A DNA stretch of 64,000 nt, taken from NCBI GenBank assembly GCA_031771865.1, contig JASISA010000019.1:310001-374000 (forward strand), read 5' to 3'. The notes under the pieces were generated by a model. That model ran no database searches, had not been told where the DNA came from, and saw nothing but the letters and a program-made list of their open reading frames with translations. This document shows, in pieces, positions 1-10,721 of the stretch (positions are counted from its first letter, which is position 1; every line of letters starts with the position of its first letter). This DNA is from Nothophaeocryptopus gaeumannii. Taxonomy: Eukaryota > Ascomycota > Dothideomycetes > Mycosphaerellales > Mycosphaerellaceae. Made by a program: the position numbers and the translations under genes.

Positions 1-3000
1 CCTTCCCAAGCAAATCTTCTGACACATTCACAGGAGCATGAAAGTTCTCAGATAGCAGCCCAAGAGCCTCGACTGTGTCTTCACGTGAACACAGAGGCTC
101 CGCAGATCGCCATTGATCGAAGAGGAAAGACAGAATTACGCTCTCAGCGCTGCCGGACCTCGCGTTTCCTGGGAGCTGAATGTCATTAAGCGCAGTAACG
201 AGTTCTCCAATGTCTGAGGTATCTTGGGACTCAGTCAACTGTGTGAGGTAGTTGACCAGCCACGTCTGAAAGTCCCTCATTTTCTCCACTGTTGCAATGT
301 GCTGGCTTTCCTGTGTTATACTCTCATGCTCCGATCGAGAATGTCTCCTCATCCTGAGAATGAGCAAGATGGCGGCGCCCATCGTGAAAGCCAGACGGGT
401 CCTTAGGTAGGTCCTGCTGTTGTTGAGTAGGTATTTCAAGATACCTAGAACATCGTCGGCGCATTCGCCATCACTCAAGAAAGGGCGTAGAGAGTGGATG
501 AGCATTTCAACGCCAAACCCACCCAACGCAACATCTCCGGCCATTGCCACCAAGATTCTGATTCTTCTGATCATGAGGCATGAGTGCAGAGAGCCGAGGG
601 TATCGTCCATCCTGTCCAGAAGCATTCGCGCAGTCAAAGCGAACGAGGAAGGTGTCCACATTGTTTGAGGATCGTACCTCAAACGCCTGCAGAGTCTCTC
701 GAACGTGTCGACAAGATACTTTTTCGGCAAACAAGGCTGTAGACCTGGTGGCAGCTCGCGATCAGAGAAGCTGTAGCCCGTCATTGCCCTCAAGGCCTTG
801 TGTGCGGTCTTGTAGGGATTCTTGTTGTCTTCATTCTTCTTATCGAGCCACACGTCGCGAACGTCCTCATGCCCAAGAGCAAGGAAGAAGTACCCAGCAA
901 CCGAGGGATAGCACTCTTTGAGCAGCGGCAAGCTGTGCTCCTTGCCTCCGATGGCAGCCACGAGCTCGATCTCAGCCTTATTCTGTTTGCCATCTTTTGG
1001 CTTTATCACCACGTCTGCTATCATGCAATAAGCAACGCACTTCGCGAAGGACTGCTTGACAGCATGTCTGGTCGTCATCATTAGGGCCTTGCTCATAAGA
1101 TTCAGCCCTTCGTTATTTCCAAGCATCGTCAGCAGGCCTAAAATTTCGGCTCTGTTTTGCTTGAGAAGATCGTGAAGCGAGCGGTAATGAAAGGCTGCAA
1201 ATGGCAAGTCTTTCAGAGCCCGGCCATTGTCGAACCATGAATAGAGTAATTGCGGCGCGAAGAGTAGAAAGAGACTCCTCGAATTCTTGACCGAGGTTGA
1301 CGATGCAAGTTCTAAGATGCAATGCGTTGCATGAGCCAAGGAAGTGTGTAATCGTCCTGCGGCGTCCAGCACAAACCAGACGCAACTCACGAGGAGCGTT
1401 CGCCATCTGCAACCCAGTTTCGTCAAGAAGAGCAGCCGCATCGCAATGTCCTCGGTGCGATCGACGGAGTCTGGCAGGCGGCGTTGAAGATCCTCGAAAA
1501 GGCTAGCATGACGCGAGAGAACGAATTGTCCAAAGATGGAGGGTATACTTCCCGCCAGACCAAATTGGACCGCAACTGGAGCCTGTTGTATGAGATCGAA
1601 CAAGCTAGATCTGGCGGATACTATGCCTTCAGATCTCTTGCTGACCTCCGGATACTCTGGATCGACTTGGCAAAGCTTCAGCAGAAGCTGCGCGAGGCGC
1701 CTCTGCGCGCCGGGCGAAAGGGATTCGTCTTTAAGTGCTCTCCCAGTGAACCACTCGTAGATGTCCATGCCAAAGTCATACAGCTTCTTGTTGCTGCTGT
1801 CAGACCAGACTTGTGCGAGGTCTGTCATGATGTCGAGCAGGGTTCCCAGGGCTACCTCAGACATGCCGTAACGGTACTGACCAACATAGTCGTCCATAAA
1901 GCAGCTCAGAAGACGATCCACTTCCTCTGCGCCCAGGTGGATACCGATATGCGGCAAAACACCGATGGCATCCCGGCACGACAGTAAAGCATCTTCGCTC
2001 TGCGCGAGGATGAAGTCAGTGACAAGTACTGATGTACACTGGGCATTTTCAGACGACGCGTTCTCAACATCGAGGGCTTGCAAGGCAGCGGCGTACAATG
2101 AAGAAGTGGACCTCAGCCTCTCGCGCCCGAATGCCACGGCCATGTCGTTAGCCAGGTCACCTGGGGCGGAGGCGGACGCTGCGGTCCTGCTACTTTGTGA
2201 GTCAGATGTGCCATCCAAATCCATGAAATCGTCGTCATCTGTATGTTCTCTGGCAACCTGTCGGCGGCTGAGCCCATCTTTGACTGCCATAGATATGCCT
2301 TTTTCGCAGCCTGAGCATTGGTATTCATCTTCGCCATCGTTGCGGAGAAGGCCGGAGTAGGTCGAGGAGAAGATCGACAACGCGTAATCGACTTTCTCCT
2401 GATCGCAACGAGTGGAAGCAACGAAGTCGCGTATCAAGTTCAGGAGGACCTGTGACTGGTCGCGTAGCTGTGTCATCCGACGGGGGTCTCGATGAGGGAC
2501 GCAAGAGGTCAGGCAAGTGAGCGCGGTGCTTGTCTTGCATATCAGGGCGAATGCATCGATACTAGGCGGCCGTGTTCCCTGTACGACTGATTTGGTCCAG
2601 GAATCTATCAATCGTGTGACCTCCATCGTCAGGTAGGATACGATGGAACTCTCGGTGGATTGACGGGGTAGCGATGCTTTCGTCTGCGGAGTCGAGGGAG
2701 GTTCTGTGTACAGCTTTTCGTTCAGTAGAGCTCGGGGCGACGGCTGCAATAAAAGGTACGAAATGAGCTCCGAGTCTCGTTCTGTTAGTAGCCATGAGCG
2801 AGCGATGCCCTCCCACACGTAGAGTCCTGTAGCATTGAGCTGATGTGTTGCGACGTTGAAGCAAGCACAGACCAGCGACACGACGTCTGCGGCATCGTAA
2901 TTGATCGCGCCACTGGACAGATGCTTGTCGTCGAAGCTGCCCGGGGTGAACACTTGCGTGAGCCAACTCGCGATGCTGTCCGCCGCGAGAGAAGCTGTAC

Positions 3001-4843
3001 GGGGATTGATTTGCTCAGAAAGCCGTAACAACGTCGTCAGCAACATCGATACCGCTTCGGAAAATTGGCTAGGTCCGTTTAGATCCATTGAATGTGTGAT
3101 GAGCTGGCATATATCTGTCACGTAGCTCTGCTGGACCATCTGGAGACGAAGCATAATGTAGAGGCAGTACGATGCGGCGCGGCAGGAAAACGTGTTGCTG
3201 AGAGACCGACAAGCCAGCTGCCACAATGATGTCCAGCAGTCTGAAAGCCGAGGACTTGTAGCAGAGGCCTGAGAAGCGCAAGCTAGTGAGGCGATGAAAG
3301 CCCAAGATGAAAGTCCGGCATTCTCCTCATTGCAGCTCACAGCCAAAGCCTCCGTCGCTGATTGCAACTGACTTATGCTGAGAGCTTGTTGTTGAGCAAA
3401 GAAACACAATACCTGCAGTGCAGCGACACGCTCTTGCGCCGTTCCTCTTGTCGTAGCCTCGATCATGGCGCCGAAATGGTCCTGCAATCGTAGTCGCTTT
3501 GACGCTCGGTGGTTGACCCGAGCACGTCCGAGGTCAGGCTCGTCATTTGCGTCTGCACTCTCGTAGTCCTTTGAAAGCAGCATCGTGTTGAGGAAAGCTA
3601 GGATGTAAACTAGAACCCAACTTGATTCGGACTTTAGGCCAATGCTAGACTCTGACTTTTTGTTGACCGACTCTGCTGAGCGCAGGTTGGCACAGCGCAG
3701 AGTGAACAAGGCCGTACCAATTTTTCCCTTGCAATGACTTAAGTCATCGACTTTCAACTGTATGTCTTCGAGACCCAGTTGATCACGCTCTTGGCGCTTT
3801 GCGTATTCGCCCTGCAAGGTCGTCAAGAGTCCGTCAAGCTCAGGGCGTAGTATCGTCCATGATCCGTCAGTCATTGCGTGTGCGATGTATGGCTTGAGTA
3901 GGAGTATAGTAACGAGCATTTGGCTGGACGCCGTCAATGACCTCGCTGTCCAGAGCAGTCTCACCAAGCGAAGGAGCTGGCTCAAGACATTCTGCGTGAG
4001 GGTCATGTCTTCAGTCCTCGACCACGCCAGGATTTGATTTATGGACGCGAAAGCTTCGGTCTGCGATGCGCGCGTGAAGATCGTAGAGGTTTTCATGGCG
4101 TCGATGAGCGCCCACAACAAATGTTGTGCTTTGCTCTGCAACGGCGCGTTTGGAGCTGCGGTCAACAGGCGCACAGATCCCACGAGCTCCTCCGCGACAC
4201 CCCTAAGCCCAGACTGCTTCCCTTGCGATGCAGAGTCCCTTGCCATAGATCGATACGAGCGGAAGCCATTGGTACTGCCCGCCGTGGACGCAAAATCGTC
4301 TTGGAGTGTAGCATCTTCACGACCCACGTCGTCTTGGGCTCGCCTGATGATCTCGATGCAAAAATCTGCGTACGCTGGCCAGCCTTTGTCGCTGTTCATC
4401 CGCTCCACATGGGGCTGATAGTCCAAGACAGCTCGCATGCACTTCGCATACTCGAGCGCAAGCGGCTCGCAAAGGGTTCCATCCTCGAATAAAATGGTCT
4501 GCGTTACGTGGTCTAAGACGGCAATGGCGGTTTTTGGCTTCAGAAGTGGAGCACCAGCTTCCACTGCCACTCGCAGAGCGTTCGCTATGGTCCAGAGCGT
4601 GTTCTCGGACGTGGTCTTTGTACTCGGTTTGTTTGCTCTCAAATAGCTCTGCTGCTGGTCCAAGGCGCGTTGAAAAAGGGCCTCAAATATTTTGTGGAAG
4701 TCAGTGTCCGTAAGAACCCGCAACTGGGGGCTGTTCTTGTTATGGCGGAGGACGTGCTTGAGATTCTCGAGGCCTTCCTTTCGATCTTTGGCAGCTGACG
4801 AGTCAATGCCTCGTAGGGCATCATTCAGCGTCACCGCTGCCAT
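1..4843 (-). CDS. TEL1: TEL1/ATM-family checkpoint kinase, N-terminal part (runs off left edge)
   Basis: PI3K-like kinase of the ATM/Tel1 family, which signals DNA double-strand breaks and maintains telomere length in the nucleus. Reading triplet by triplet from the ATG at 4843, I found no minus-strand stop down to position 2, giving 1614 codons in one exon. The first 32 residues contain a Tel1/ATM N-terminal (TAN) motif: K19-D-R-K-E-G-L-E-N-L-K-H-V-L32. The rest looks like helical-repeat solenoid. The FAT, kinase and FATC domains would lie to the left of the window, so the protein is incomplete here; Tel1 proteins are usually about 2,800-3,000 residues. It is head to head with NUP192. Family assignment rests on the TAN motif, the length and the solenoid character, not on the kinase domain itself. 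A downstream-truncated copy cannot be excluded. Confidence 0.82.
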   Translation of the reverse strand, partial: MAAVTLNDALRGIDSSAAKDRKEGLENLKHVLRHNKNSPQLRVLTDTDFHKIFEALFQRALDQQQSYLRANKPSTKTTSENTLWTIANALRVAVEAGAPLLKPKTAIAVLDHVTQTILFEDGTLCEPLALEYAKCMRAVLDYQPHVERMNSDKGWPAYADFCIEIIRRAQDDVGREDATLQDDFASTAGSTNGFRSYRSMARDSASQGKQSGLRGVAEELVGSVRLLTAAPNAPLQSKAQHLLWALIDAMKTSTIFTRASQTEAFASINQILAWSRTEDMTLTQNVLSQLLRLVRLLWTARSLTASSQMLVTILLLKPYIAHAMTDGSWTILRPELDGLLTTLQGEYAKRQERDQLGLEDIQLKVDDLSHCKGKIGTALFTLRCANLRSAESVNKKSESSIGLKSESSWVLVYILAFLNTMLLSKDYESADANDEPDLGRARVNHRASKRLRLQDHFGAMIEATTRGTAQERVAALQVLCFFAQQQALSISQLQSATEALAVSCNEENAGLSSWAFIASLACASQASATSPRLSDCWTSLWQLACRSLSNTFSCRAASYCLYIMLRLQMVQQSYVTDICQLITHSMDLNGPSQFSEAVSMLLTTLLRLSEQINPRTASLAADSIASWLTQVFTPGSFDDKHLSSGAINYDAADVVSLVCACFNVATHQLNATGLYVWEGIARSWLLTERDSELISYLLLQPSPRALLNEKLYTEPPSTPQTKASLPRQSTESSIVSYLTMEVTRLIDSWTKSVVQGTRPPSIDAFALICKTSTALTCLTSCVPHRDPRRMTQLRDQSQVLLNLIRDFVASTRCDQEKVDYALSIFSSTYSGLLRNDGEDEYQCSGCEKGISMAVKDGLSRRQVAREHTDDDDFMDLDGTSDSQSSRTAASASAPGDLANDMAVAFGRERLRSTSSLYAAALQALDVENASSENAQCTSVLVTDFILAQSEDALLSCRDAIGVLPHIGIHLGAEEVDRLLSCFMDDYVGQYRYGMSEVALGTLLDIMTDLAQVWSDSSNKKLYDFGMDIYEWFTGRALKDESLSPGAQRRLAQLLLKLCQVDPEYPEVSKRSEGIVSARSSLFDLIQQAPVAVQFGLAGSIPSIFGQFVLSRHASLFEDLQRRLPDSVDRTEDIAMRLLFLTKLGCRWRTLLVSCVWFVLDAAGRLHTSLAHATHCILELASSTSVKNSRSLFLLFAPQLLYSWFDNGRALKDLPFAAFHYRSLHDLLKQNRAEILGLLTMLGNNEGLNLMSKALMMTTRHAVKQSFAKCVAYCMIADVVIKPKDGKQNKAEIELVAAIGGKEHSLPLLKECYPSVAGYFFLALGHEDVRDVWLDKKNEDNKNPYKTAHKALRAMTGYSFSDRELPPGLQPCLPKKYLVDTFERLCRRLRYDPQTMWTPSSFALTARMLLDRMDDTLGSLHSCLMIRRIRILVAMAGDVALGGFGVEMLIHSLRPFLSDGECADDVLGILKYLLNNSRTYLRTRLAFTMGAAILLILRMRRHSRSEHESITQESQHIATVEKMRDFQTWLVNYLTQLTESQDTSDIGELVTALNDIQLPGNARSGSAESVILSFLFDQWRSAEPLCSREDTVEALGLLSENFHAPVNVSEDLLGK

Positions 4844-5351
4844 GGTGACTCGGTCGGCATGAGACGTTCAGCGGCAAACGCAAGACAGCTGCTGTCACGC
4901 GCGGCATTGAAAGTGAACGCCGCACGCGTTGGAAGCTTGGCGGGTGGTTGTCGATATGAGCGTGACGCCGTCAACGGCCCTCCAAACGAATGTGCTGTAT
5001 GTACAAATCAGTTGCATGCGACAATGAGTGGCCACTAGTCACCGCGCTGTCGTCATCACCGTGAGTGGTGAAGGTTGATGTAGTGAGTGAGTATTGCACA
5101 GAAATGTTTCGCCTGTGAAAGTGAGGTCGCTGACCCTTCGCTTAGAAGTATCTAAATTCAGGCCCCAAGGCATCCTTGCATCCGACTCCATCGCGTCTCG
5201 CGTTTTGTTGGCTTTGGCTTTGTCGACAGAAACCGCGGACCTCTCTTCCACTCTCCCTCCAAGACAGGCGCAACGTCGCCGCCGCCGCCAACGAGCACAC
5301 GTCCACCTCCTCCGCATCCGCCTTCTTCGCCTCCACCCCCAGCACTGCATC
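4844..5351. other. Divergent TEL1/NUP192 promoter region
   Basis: About 500 bp separates the two start codons. An open frame in phase with NUP192 extends upstream to 5094, but it encodes Arg/Ala/Pro-rich sequence typical of a CT-rich fungal 5' leader. I see no clear TATA box. It probably serves both genes. Confidence 0.5.
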
Positions 5352-8300
5352 ATGGAGGAATCTCCTTTGATGCGGCTGCAGATTCTTCAGCGGGACCTCA
5401 TTGCCCAGACAGAGCACCAGTTGCAAAACATCGACCGCCTCTCGAGCCAGCTAGACGCAAGCGCCAAAGACCTGGAAAAATTGTTGAGCAGATCCAGGAA
5501 GAATGAAGCGAGCCGCGCCCTTGTTAAGCCATCCACCGGCACCAACACTACCGGCCCACCCTCAGACACCATCAAAATTGGCGATGTGGAATACCGAGTT
5601 CGAGATGAATTCCGCGAGGCTGCTCTTACAGTGGCCGATGAGCTTGACCTGGACGAGCTGGAGGCCGCGGAATTGTGTATACAGTCGCAAATTGGCGAGA
5701 GTGGACAAGATCCAGTGCTAGCATTAAGGGCTATGGTGCGATTCCACGAGCAACGACAGGCGCTCCTGGACTGCACGCGCCTCATTCTGCAGCTCGGAGT
5801 AGACTCAGATGATGCGGATCCGGACAGCATGGACGATGAGATGGGAACTGCATTCCGTGAAGTGGGAACGAAGATTGTGGAAGGTCGCGCGCAGAAGGGA
5901 GCCGAGAACAGGCAAGCTGATCCTGCGGCTTATTGGCGGAGATGTGTCGAGGGCTTGACGGACATTGAAGGCTTTCTGAAGAAAATGGGTGACTATAAGG
6001 ACAAGCTGGTAATGACGGGTCAGAGTGCGACTGGCGAAGTGGGAGACGCGCTACAAGCTCAAAGATTCCTCCTCACCCGGCAACACGAATCCCTGGCTTC
6101 TATTCTATCCTACCTGATACGCGGTAATTTTGTACAGCCGGCCGACTACCGCATGTTCCTCAGTAAGGCGGCCTCGCTGGAATCCGAAATCGACATCACA
6201 CTTCATTATCTACCAATCCTGATCAGCGGAGCCGCACACTTCGCAGCAGACAGTAATCAAGTCAGCCCGGGAGTGGTTGAGGATCTTCACAAGCTTTTCG
6301 CTGCCGGGCACGCGCAGCTACAGTGGAAGCAGACGAAGTTGAAAGCCGCTGCGACAGTTTGCTGGCTCGCCGAATACAGCTCGCGAAGCCAGGCGCATCA
6401 AAACGAGGATGAGCGTCGGAACGATGAAGAAGCTCGTTCAAAGCTATTCTTCGACTCGCTGAAAGATCAAGCGTTCCATTGCATGCTTGCTGCCGCCGCT
6501 TTCCTCAAGCCTGTCAAGTGGTACGATCCTTCGCGAGTTGGAATAGTAGACTTTTTGGTGGATAATGCGGTCAGCTTGATTGACATGCCCCGAGCCTCGG
6601 ACGACTTCTCGTCATTGACAGCGCGAGAGCTACAGGTCTTCGCTGACGCCTTCGTCACGAACATGCCCGACACCTTGCGGAAGTTGAAGTGGGACGAAGA
6701 CGAAAAGAGGAAGCAATTCTTGCCACAGGTGCCCAACAGCGGCGGACAAGCAGAGTTGGACCTGGAGCGGTTCATGGTCATCATGGCATGTGCCTATGAG
6801 GATGATGCCGATGCAGCCCGAGACTTTTGGTCCGACAAAGAAAGCAACCTGTACGGTTTTCTGCGATGGGTGTCGCAGCGCCTGCCGACACCAAGAGTCG
6901 CAGCGTTCTGTCAGCTGCTCAGATCTATTTCGTGCGACGATCAATGCGCCAATCAGGCCCATCGCTTCCTTCTCGAGGACGTCGCAATGGCCTCTGGGAA
7001 GCTAAGAAAAGCGTATGCGGTCAGCTGGGCACAGATATTCGCCGAGTTGGATCTGTACGCCGCCAACTTGAAGGACCGGCCAGCGGCACCGGCCGTGCCT
7101 GGACAAGAACAAAATGGCACCGCAGACGTCCTAGTCGAGCCCGAGACAGACATTATGCTCGACGCTTATCTGGGACTGGCAGCACACATTTGTCGCACCA
7201 GCCCTGATGCAAGGAACTGGCTATTGAAGGATCAGCCTTTTCATCTGGGAGAAGTCATGTTTCAATTGGCTCGGAGTGCGCTACTACCACGTGTCAAAGC
7301 CTGTTGTTTGGATATGCTTTCGGCTCTGCTGACTGAAAAGAGCCTTGAAGTGCGAAACGGGATGTGGGTTCTGCTTGACAGTTGGCTATCAAGCGGCGGC
7401 CTTGATGGCTCAAATCTGCCTCGGACGCAAAACCGAGTGCAATACCCTGCAAAACAATATCTGCAGGTGTTTGCCAACAACGCAGAAGCCGGTGCAGCTC
7501 TGTTGACGTTGCTCAATCACCTGGTTTCGCCGTTCGCCAGCTCTACGGACGTACCAGCGGACACACTGCCGTTTCCAGAGAGCCTTGGAGCGCCGCACAG
7601 GCATGCCGGAATGGAGATATATGTCGATTTCGTCATGGACGCGGTTCTTGCGCACAAGGTACCTCGAATGCAGCTTGAAGGTGATCACGGATTGTTGAAT
7701 CTCATCCGATACGAAAGTTTGCACTTTGCATTCCAATGCCTGTCCACCTTCAACGAAGACCTCGTGCTCTTGGCCAACACGACCAATGTCGCGGTGGAAT
7801 CCGCCATGGAAACGAAGTCGTTAAACACATATGCTCGACTCCATCCGTTTGCGCGGGTCATGGAATGGCTGTTTGACAGGCGAGTCGTCTCGTCAATCTT
7901 CTCAACTGTCCAGCAGAATATTGATACTATCGACAACGCCGAGCCAGCGTCACCCATCGTTCAGGCAACTTTGAAGGGACTGCAGGTGCTGAATCTCGCG
8001 TGGAAGCTGCAGCCGACGTACTTTGACATAGTACGGCCCATCATTGTGAGCCAAAGTTCAAAAGCACAGCCAGTAACAAGCTCCACCTTGACCTCTGTGG
8101 ACGAAATTTTCCTCTACCAGCTGCCCGCCGTGGTTGGAATAGCGCAATGCACTGCGTGTAGGCACGTTGAGATCGGGCTGGAATGCATTGCACTGCTGCA
8201 ACGCATCGGTTCATCAAGGAAATTGGCGGAAACCACCGATACAAGTGCTCCGCGGCCGCGCCGTACCACTCGCTTGATCGGACTCCTTTCGCCAATATCC

Positions 8301-10403
8301 GCAGCTCTAACGCTTGAATTGCAGCAAGATTTCCATCTTCAGGCCTGGGACCTCGAGACCGAAGGCGTGCCTATCAAGCTGACCCGCGCGAAAGCACTCT
8401 TGGATCTCCTACACGCTAGCATTGATGCATCGAACGGCATGCCCGGCGTTGCCCACTGCCTGCTCGGATTTAACTGTTACGACCGCATGGTAGACGTCTC
8501 TCCTCAAAGTGCTTTCGCCGAATCAAGTGCCTTGTTCCATGCGATTGCAACCCAGGCAGCAGAGCTGCCGATCATTAACGGAAATGCTGGGTATCGACAT
8601 TGGTTACTCAATGTCAAAAGAGCGTGCGTGGAGCTGGTACTGAAATTGGCAACTTCGCCGCTCACTCAGAGAATTGTTCAACCACAGCTACGTGCGATGG
8701 ACTTCCTGCCCGCATTATCGAAGTCACAAGGCCCTGTGGCCGTCAGTCCACTCTGGGACGGAAAACCGATTCTTGACCCGAGTGTACTCTTGGACAGCTC
8801 TTCCGGAGCCATTCGAGACTTCATGCACATGCGCGAAGCTTTCTTCGAATTCGCCGCTGCTGATCTCCGGGCTGCATCCGAGATTGGTGCCTTCTCAGTG
8901 CAGGAGAAAATTGTAAGTGCACTCCTTGGCACCATCAAGCTGCCTTCAGGGGAGCAAATGCCAACCTCGTCCATTTTCGAGCTGTTCGACTTCTTTGATC
9001 TGGAGACGGTGCCCGCTGTCGAGCCCAACTACTCACAGTGCACATACTTGGCTGATGTTGACTTGACGACCTGTACGAAAGACGACCCTGAAGCACTCGT
9101 CGCATTTGACACAAATTTGGCTTTCGAGCTGCTCACTCTCCGCAAGAAGGAGCTGAAAGAGAAGGGCATCATTAAGGAGCCTGCCGATGCGGATAAGGCA
9201 CAAGACGAGATGCAGGCTATTCTGGCGTCTTTGACGAGCCAGAACAATTGGAGAGCAATTGAGGCAGCACGCGTTGCCGCGCTGGAAGCCTGGACGGAGT
9301 TGTTGTCTTTAATCGTCACCAAGGGCGGTCTTGGAGCATCCGATGTGGTCACGCTTTCTCTTCAGGGACTACTTGTCGCGCTCCCGAAATACGAGAGATG
9401 CCTGACAACTAACATAGAGGCCACTGGTCTCCTGGCGAAGCTGACCTTGACTTTCACGAACGCCGTCAGTCCAGCTTCACAAGACAAGTCGCAACAAACC
9501 GCGAACGTTGCTATCGAACGACTTTTGAACATCTTCCGCGTCTCGCTGAAAGTTCTTACGGACAGCAGCGCTGATGTGGCACTGCGTGATGTCTGTTACA
9601 GAACATGCTGCGCGGTAATTGGGTCCTTGCCTGCATCATCTGGGAATCCAAAGTCCCCAGCTACGGCCAGCGCGAGACAACTCCTGCAGCTGGTACAGAA
9701 CGCGGGCGAACGCCTTCTTACAGTGGTCACTGAGGACGCATTCTCAGGTCACGGAATCACACGCGTATCGGCTCTGCTATTCCTGGACAGTCTCGTTGGA
9801 TTATTCCAGAGTCTCAAAGTGACGTCGGTCTTGCTCCGATCGCTAATGAAGCTCAACTTCGTCCCAGTGCTCATTGACAACAGTATCGGAAGTGTCGCCG
9901 CGGCGTTTAGTAGTGACGATGACATGCCCGCCATGCTTGCATATCACCACACCGCACTGGCATTGCTTCTCAGGCTATGTCAAACGCCGGACGGCACCCT
10001 GCTTGTCCTCAACTCGAGCTTCTTCTCCGCCATTGACGACAGCAAGCTGTTTGGCACGGACCCGGACATCGGTCTTGACGTCGACAACCCAGCAGCGTTG
10101 AAGGAGTTCTACACGATCCTCGCAGATATAATACGTGTAATCACAGCAGCTGTACTAAGCAAAGACCCCCAACCTGGACAAGTCTTTTTGCAGCAGAATC
10201 GATATACGGTACAGGCGATTTTCAAGCAGGCTGCTCGCGGGCAGGCTTTGGACGTTGCGGACGAGCTTGGTCGGCTGATTTTAACAACGGACTTTCTTGA
10301 CGTGAGTGATATCCCGTGCCGTGCGTCCTTGCATTTCCACTGATTGCTTGTTTAGGAAGACGAAGCCGCCCTTGGTGGAGCCTTGAAGCACGGCTTTTCA
10401 TGA
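5352..10403 (+). CDS. NUP192: Nucleoporin NUP192 (NUP205 family)
   Basis: Large alpha-solenoid scaffold nucleoporin of the nuclear pore inner ring. Two exons: 5352-10301, then a 54-bp intron (GTGAGT donor, TTTAG acceptor), then 10356-10403, giving 1665 residues; known fungal Nup192 proteins are about 1,680-1,760. I chose the ATG at 5352 (MEESPLMRLQ...) because the residues after it are helical and Nup192-like, while the in-frame stretch from 5094 is low-complexity leader. The last exon adds only 15 codons after residue 1650. Ignoring the intron would read 14 wrong residues and stop at 10343. The gene is divergent from TEL1 and about 320 bp upstream of the AIM3-like gene on the same strand. 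The assignment comes from length, all-helical solenoid composition and recognisable Nup192-like segments. Confidence 0.88.
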
Positions 10404-10721
10404 AGCCCTAGATAGTGTCAAATCTACAAATGAGAAAGAGGTGGCTTTCCGTCAATGTCACTCTGAAATGCATGTCATGAATGCTGCCCACAGCGAAATA
10501 TCTTTCTTTGTCCGTCTCCAAACGCCGGTAAATGCCGTTGTGAAGCACACGTCATAGTGCATTGCTTGGCTCGCGGGACCTTGTGGAAGTTCGCAAGCCT
10601 CTGTGACACGCGATACTGCTTGCGATGGACAGCGGTTGTTGTTGTTGTTGTTGTTGTTGTTATTATTACCTGCACCAAGTACGCTTCTGGGCGGTAATAC
10701 TCACTTCTGATTTAGTGCAGC
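10404..10721. other. Intergenic NUP192 to AIM3-like, with microsatellite
   Basis: 3' end of NUP192 and leader of the next gene. It holds a GTT microsatellite at 10635-10668 and a possible 3' splice site (TTTAG) eight bases before the AIM3-like ATG, so a 5'-UTR intron or short upstream exon is possible. Confidence 0.4.
10635..10668 (+). repeat. (GTT)9 (ATT)2 microsatellite
   Basis: Nine perfect GTT units at 10635-10661, followed by two ATT units and TA. It lies about 55 bp upstream of the AIM3-like start codon, probably in its leader, and is likely length-polymorphic between strains. Confidence 0.9.

Noticed and set aside
5094..5351. Upstream extension of NUP192 to 5094
   Set aside because: Encodes Arg/Pro/Ala low-complexity sequence typical of a leader; the homologous protein begins at 5352.
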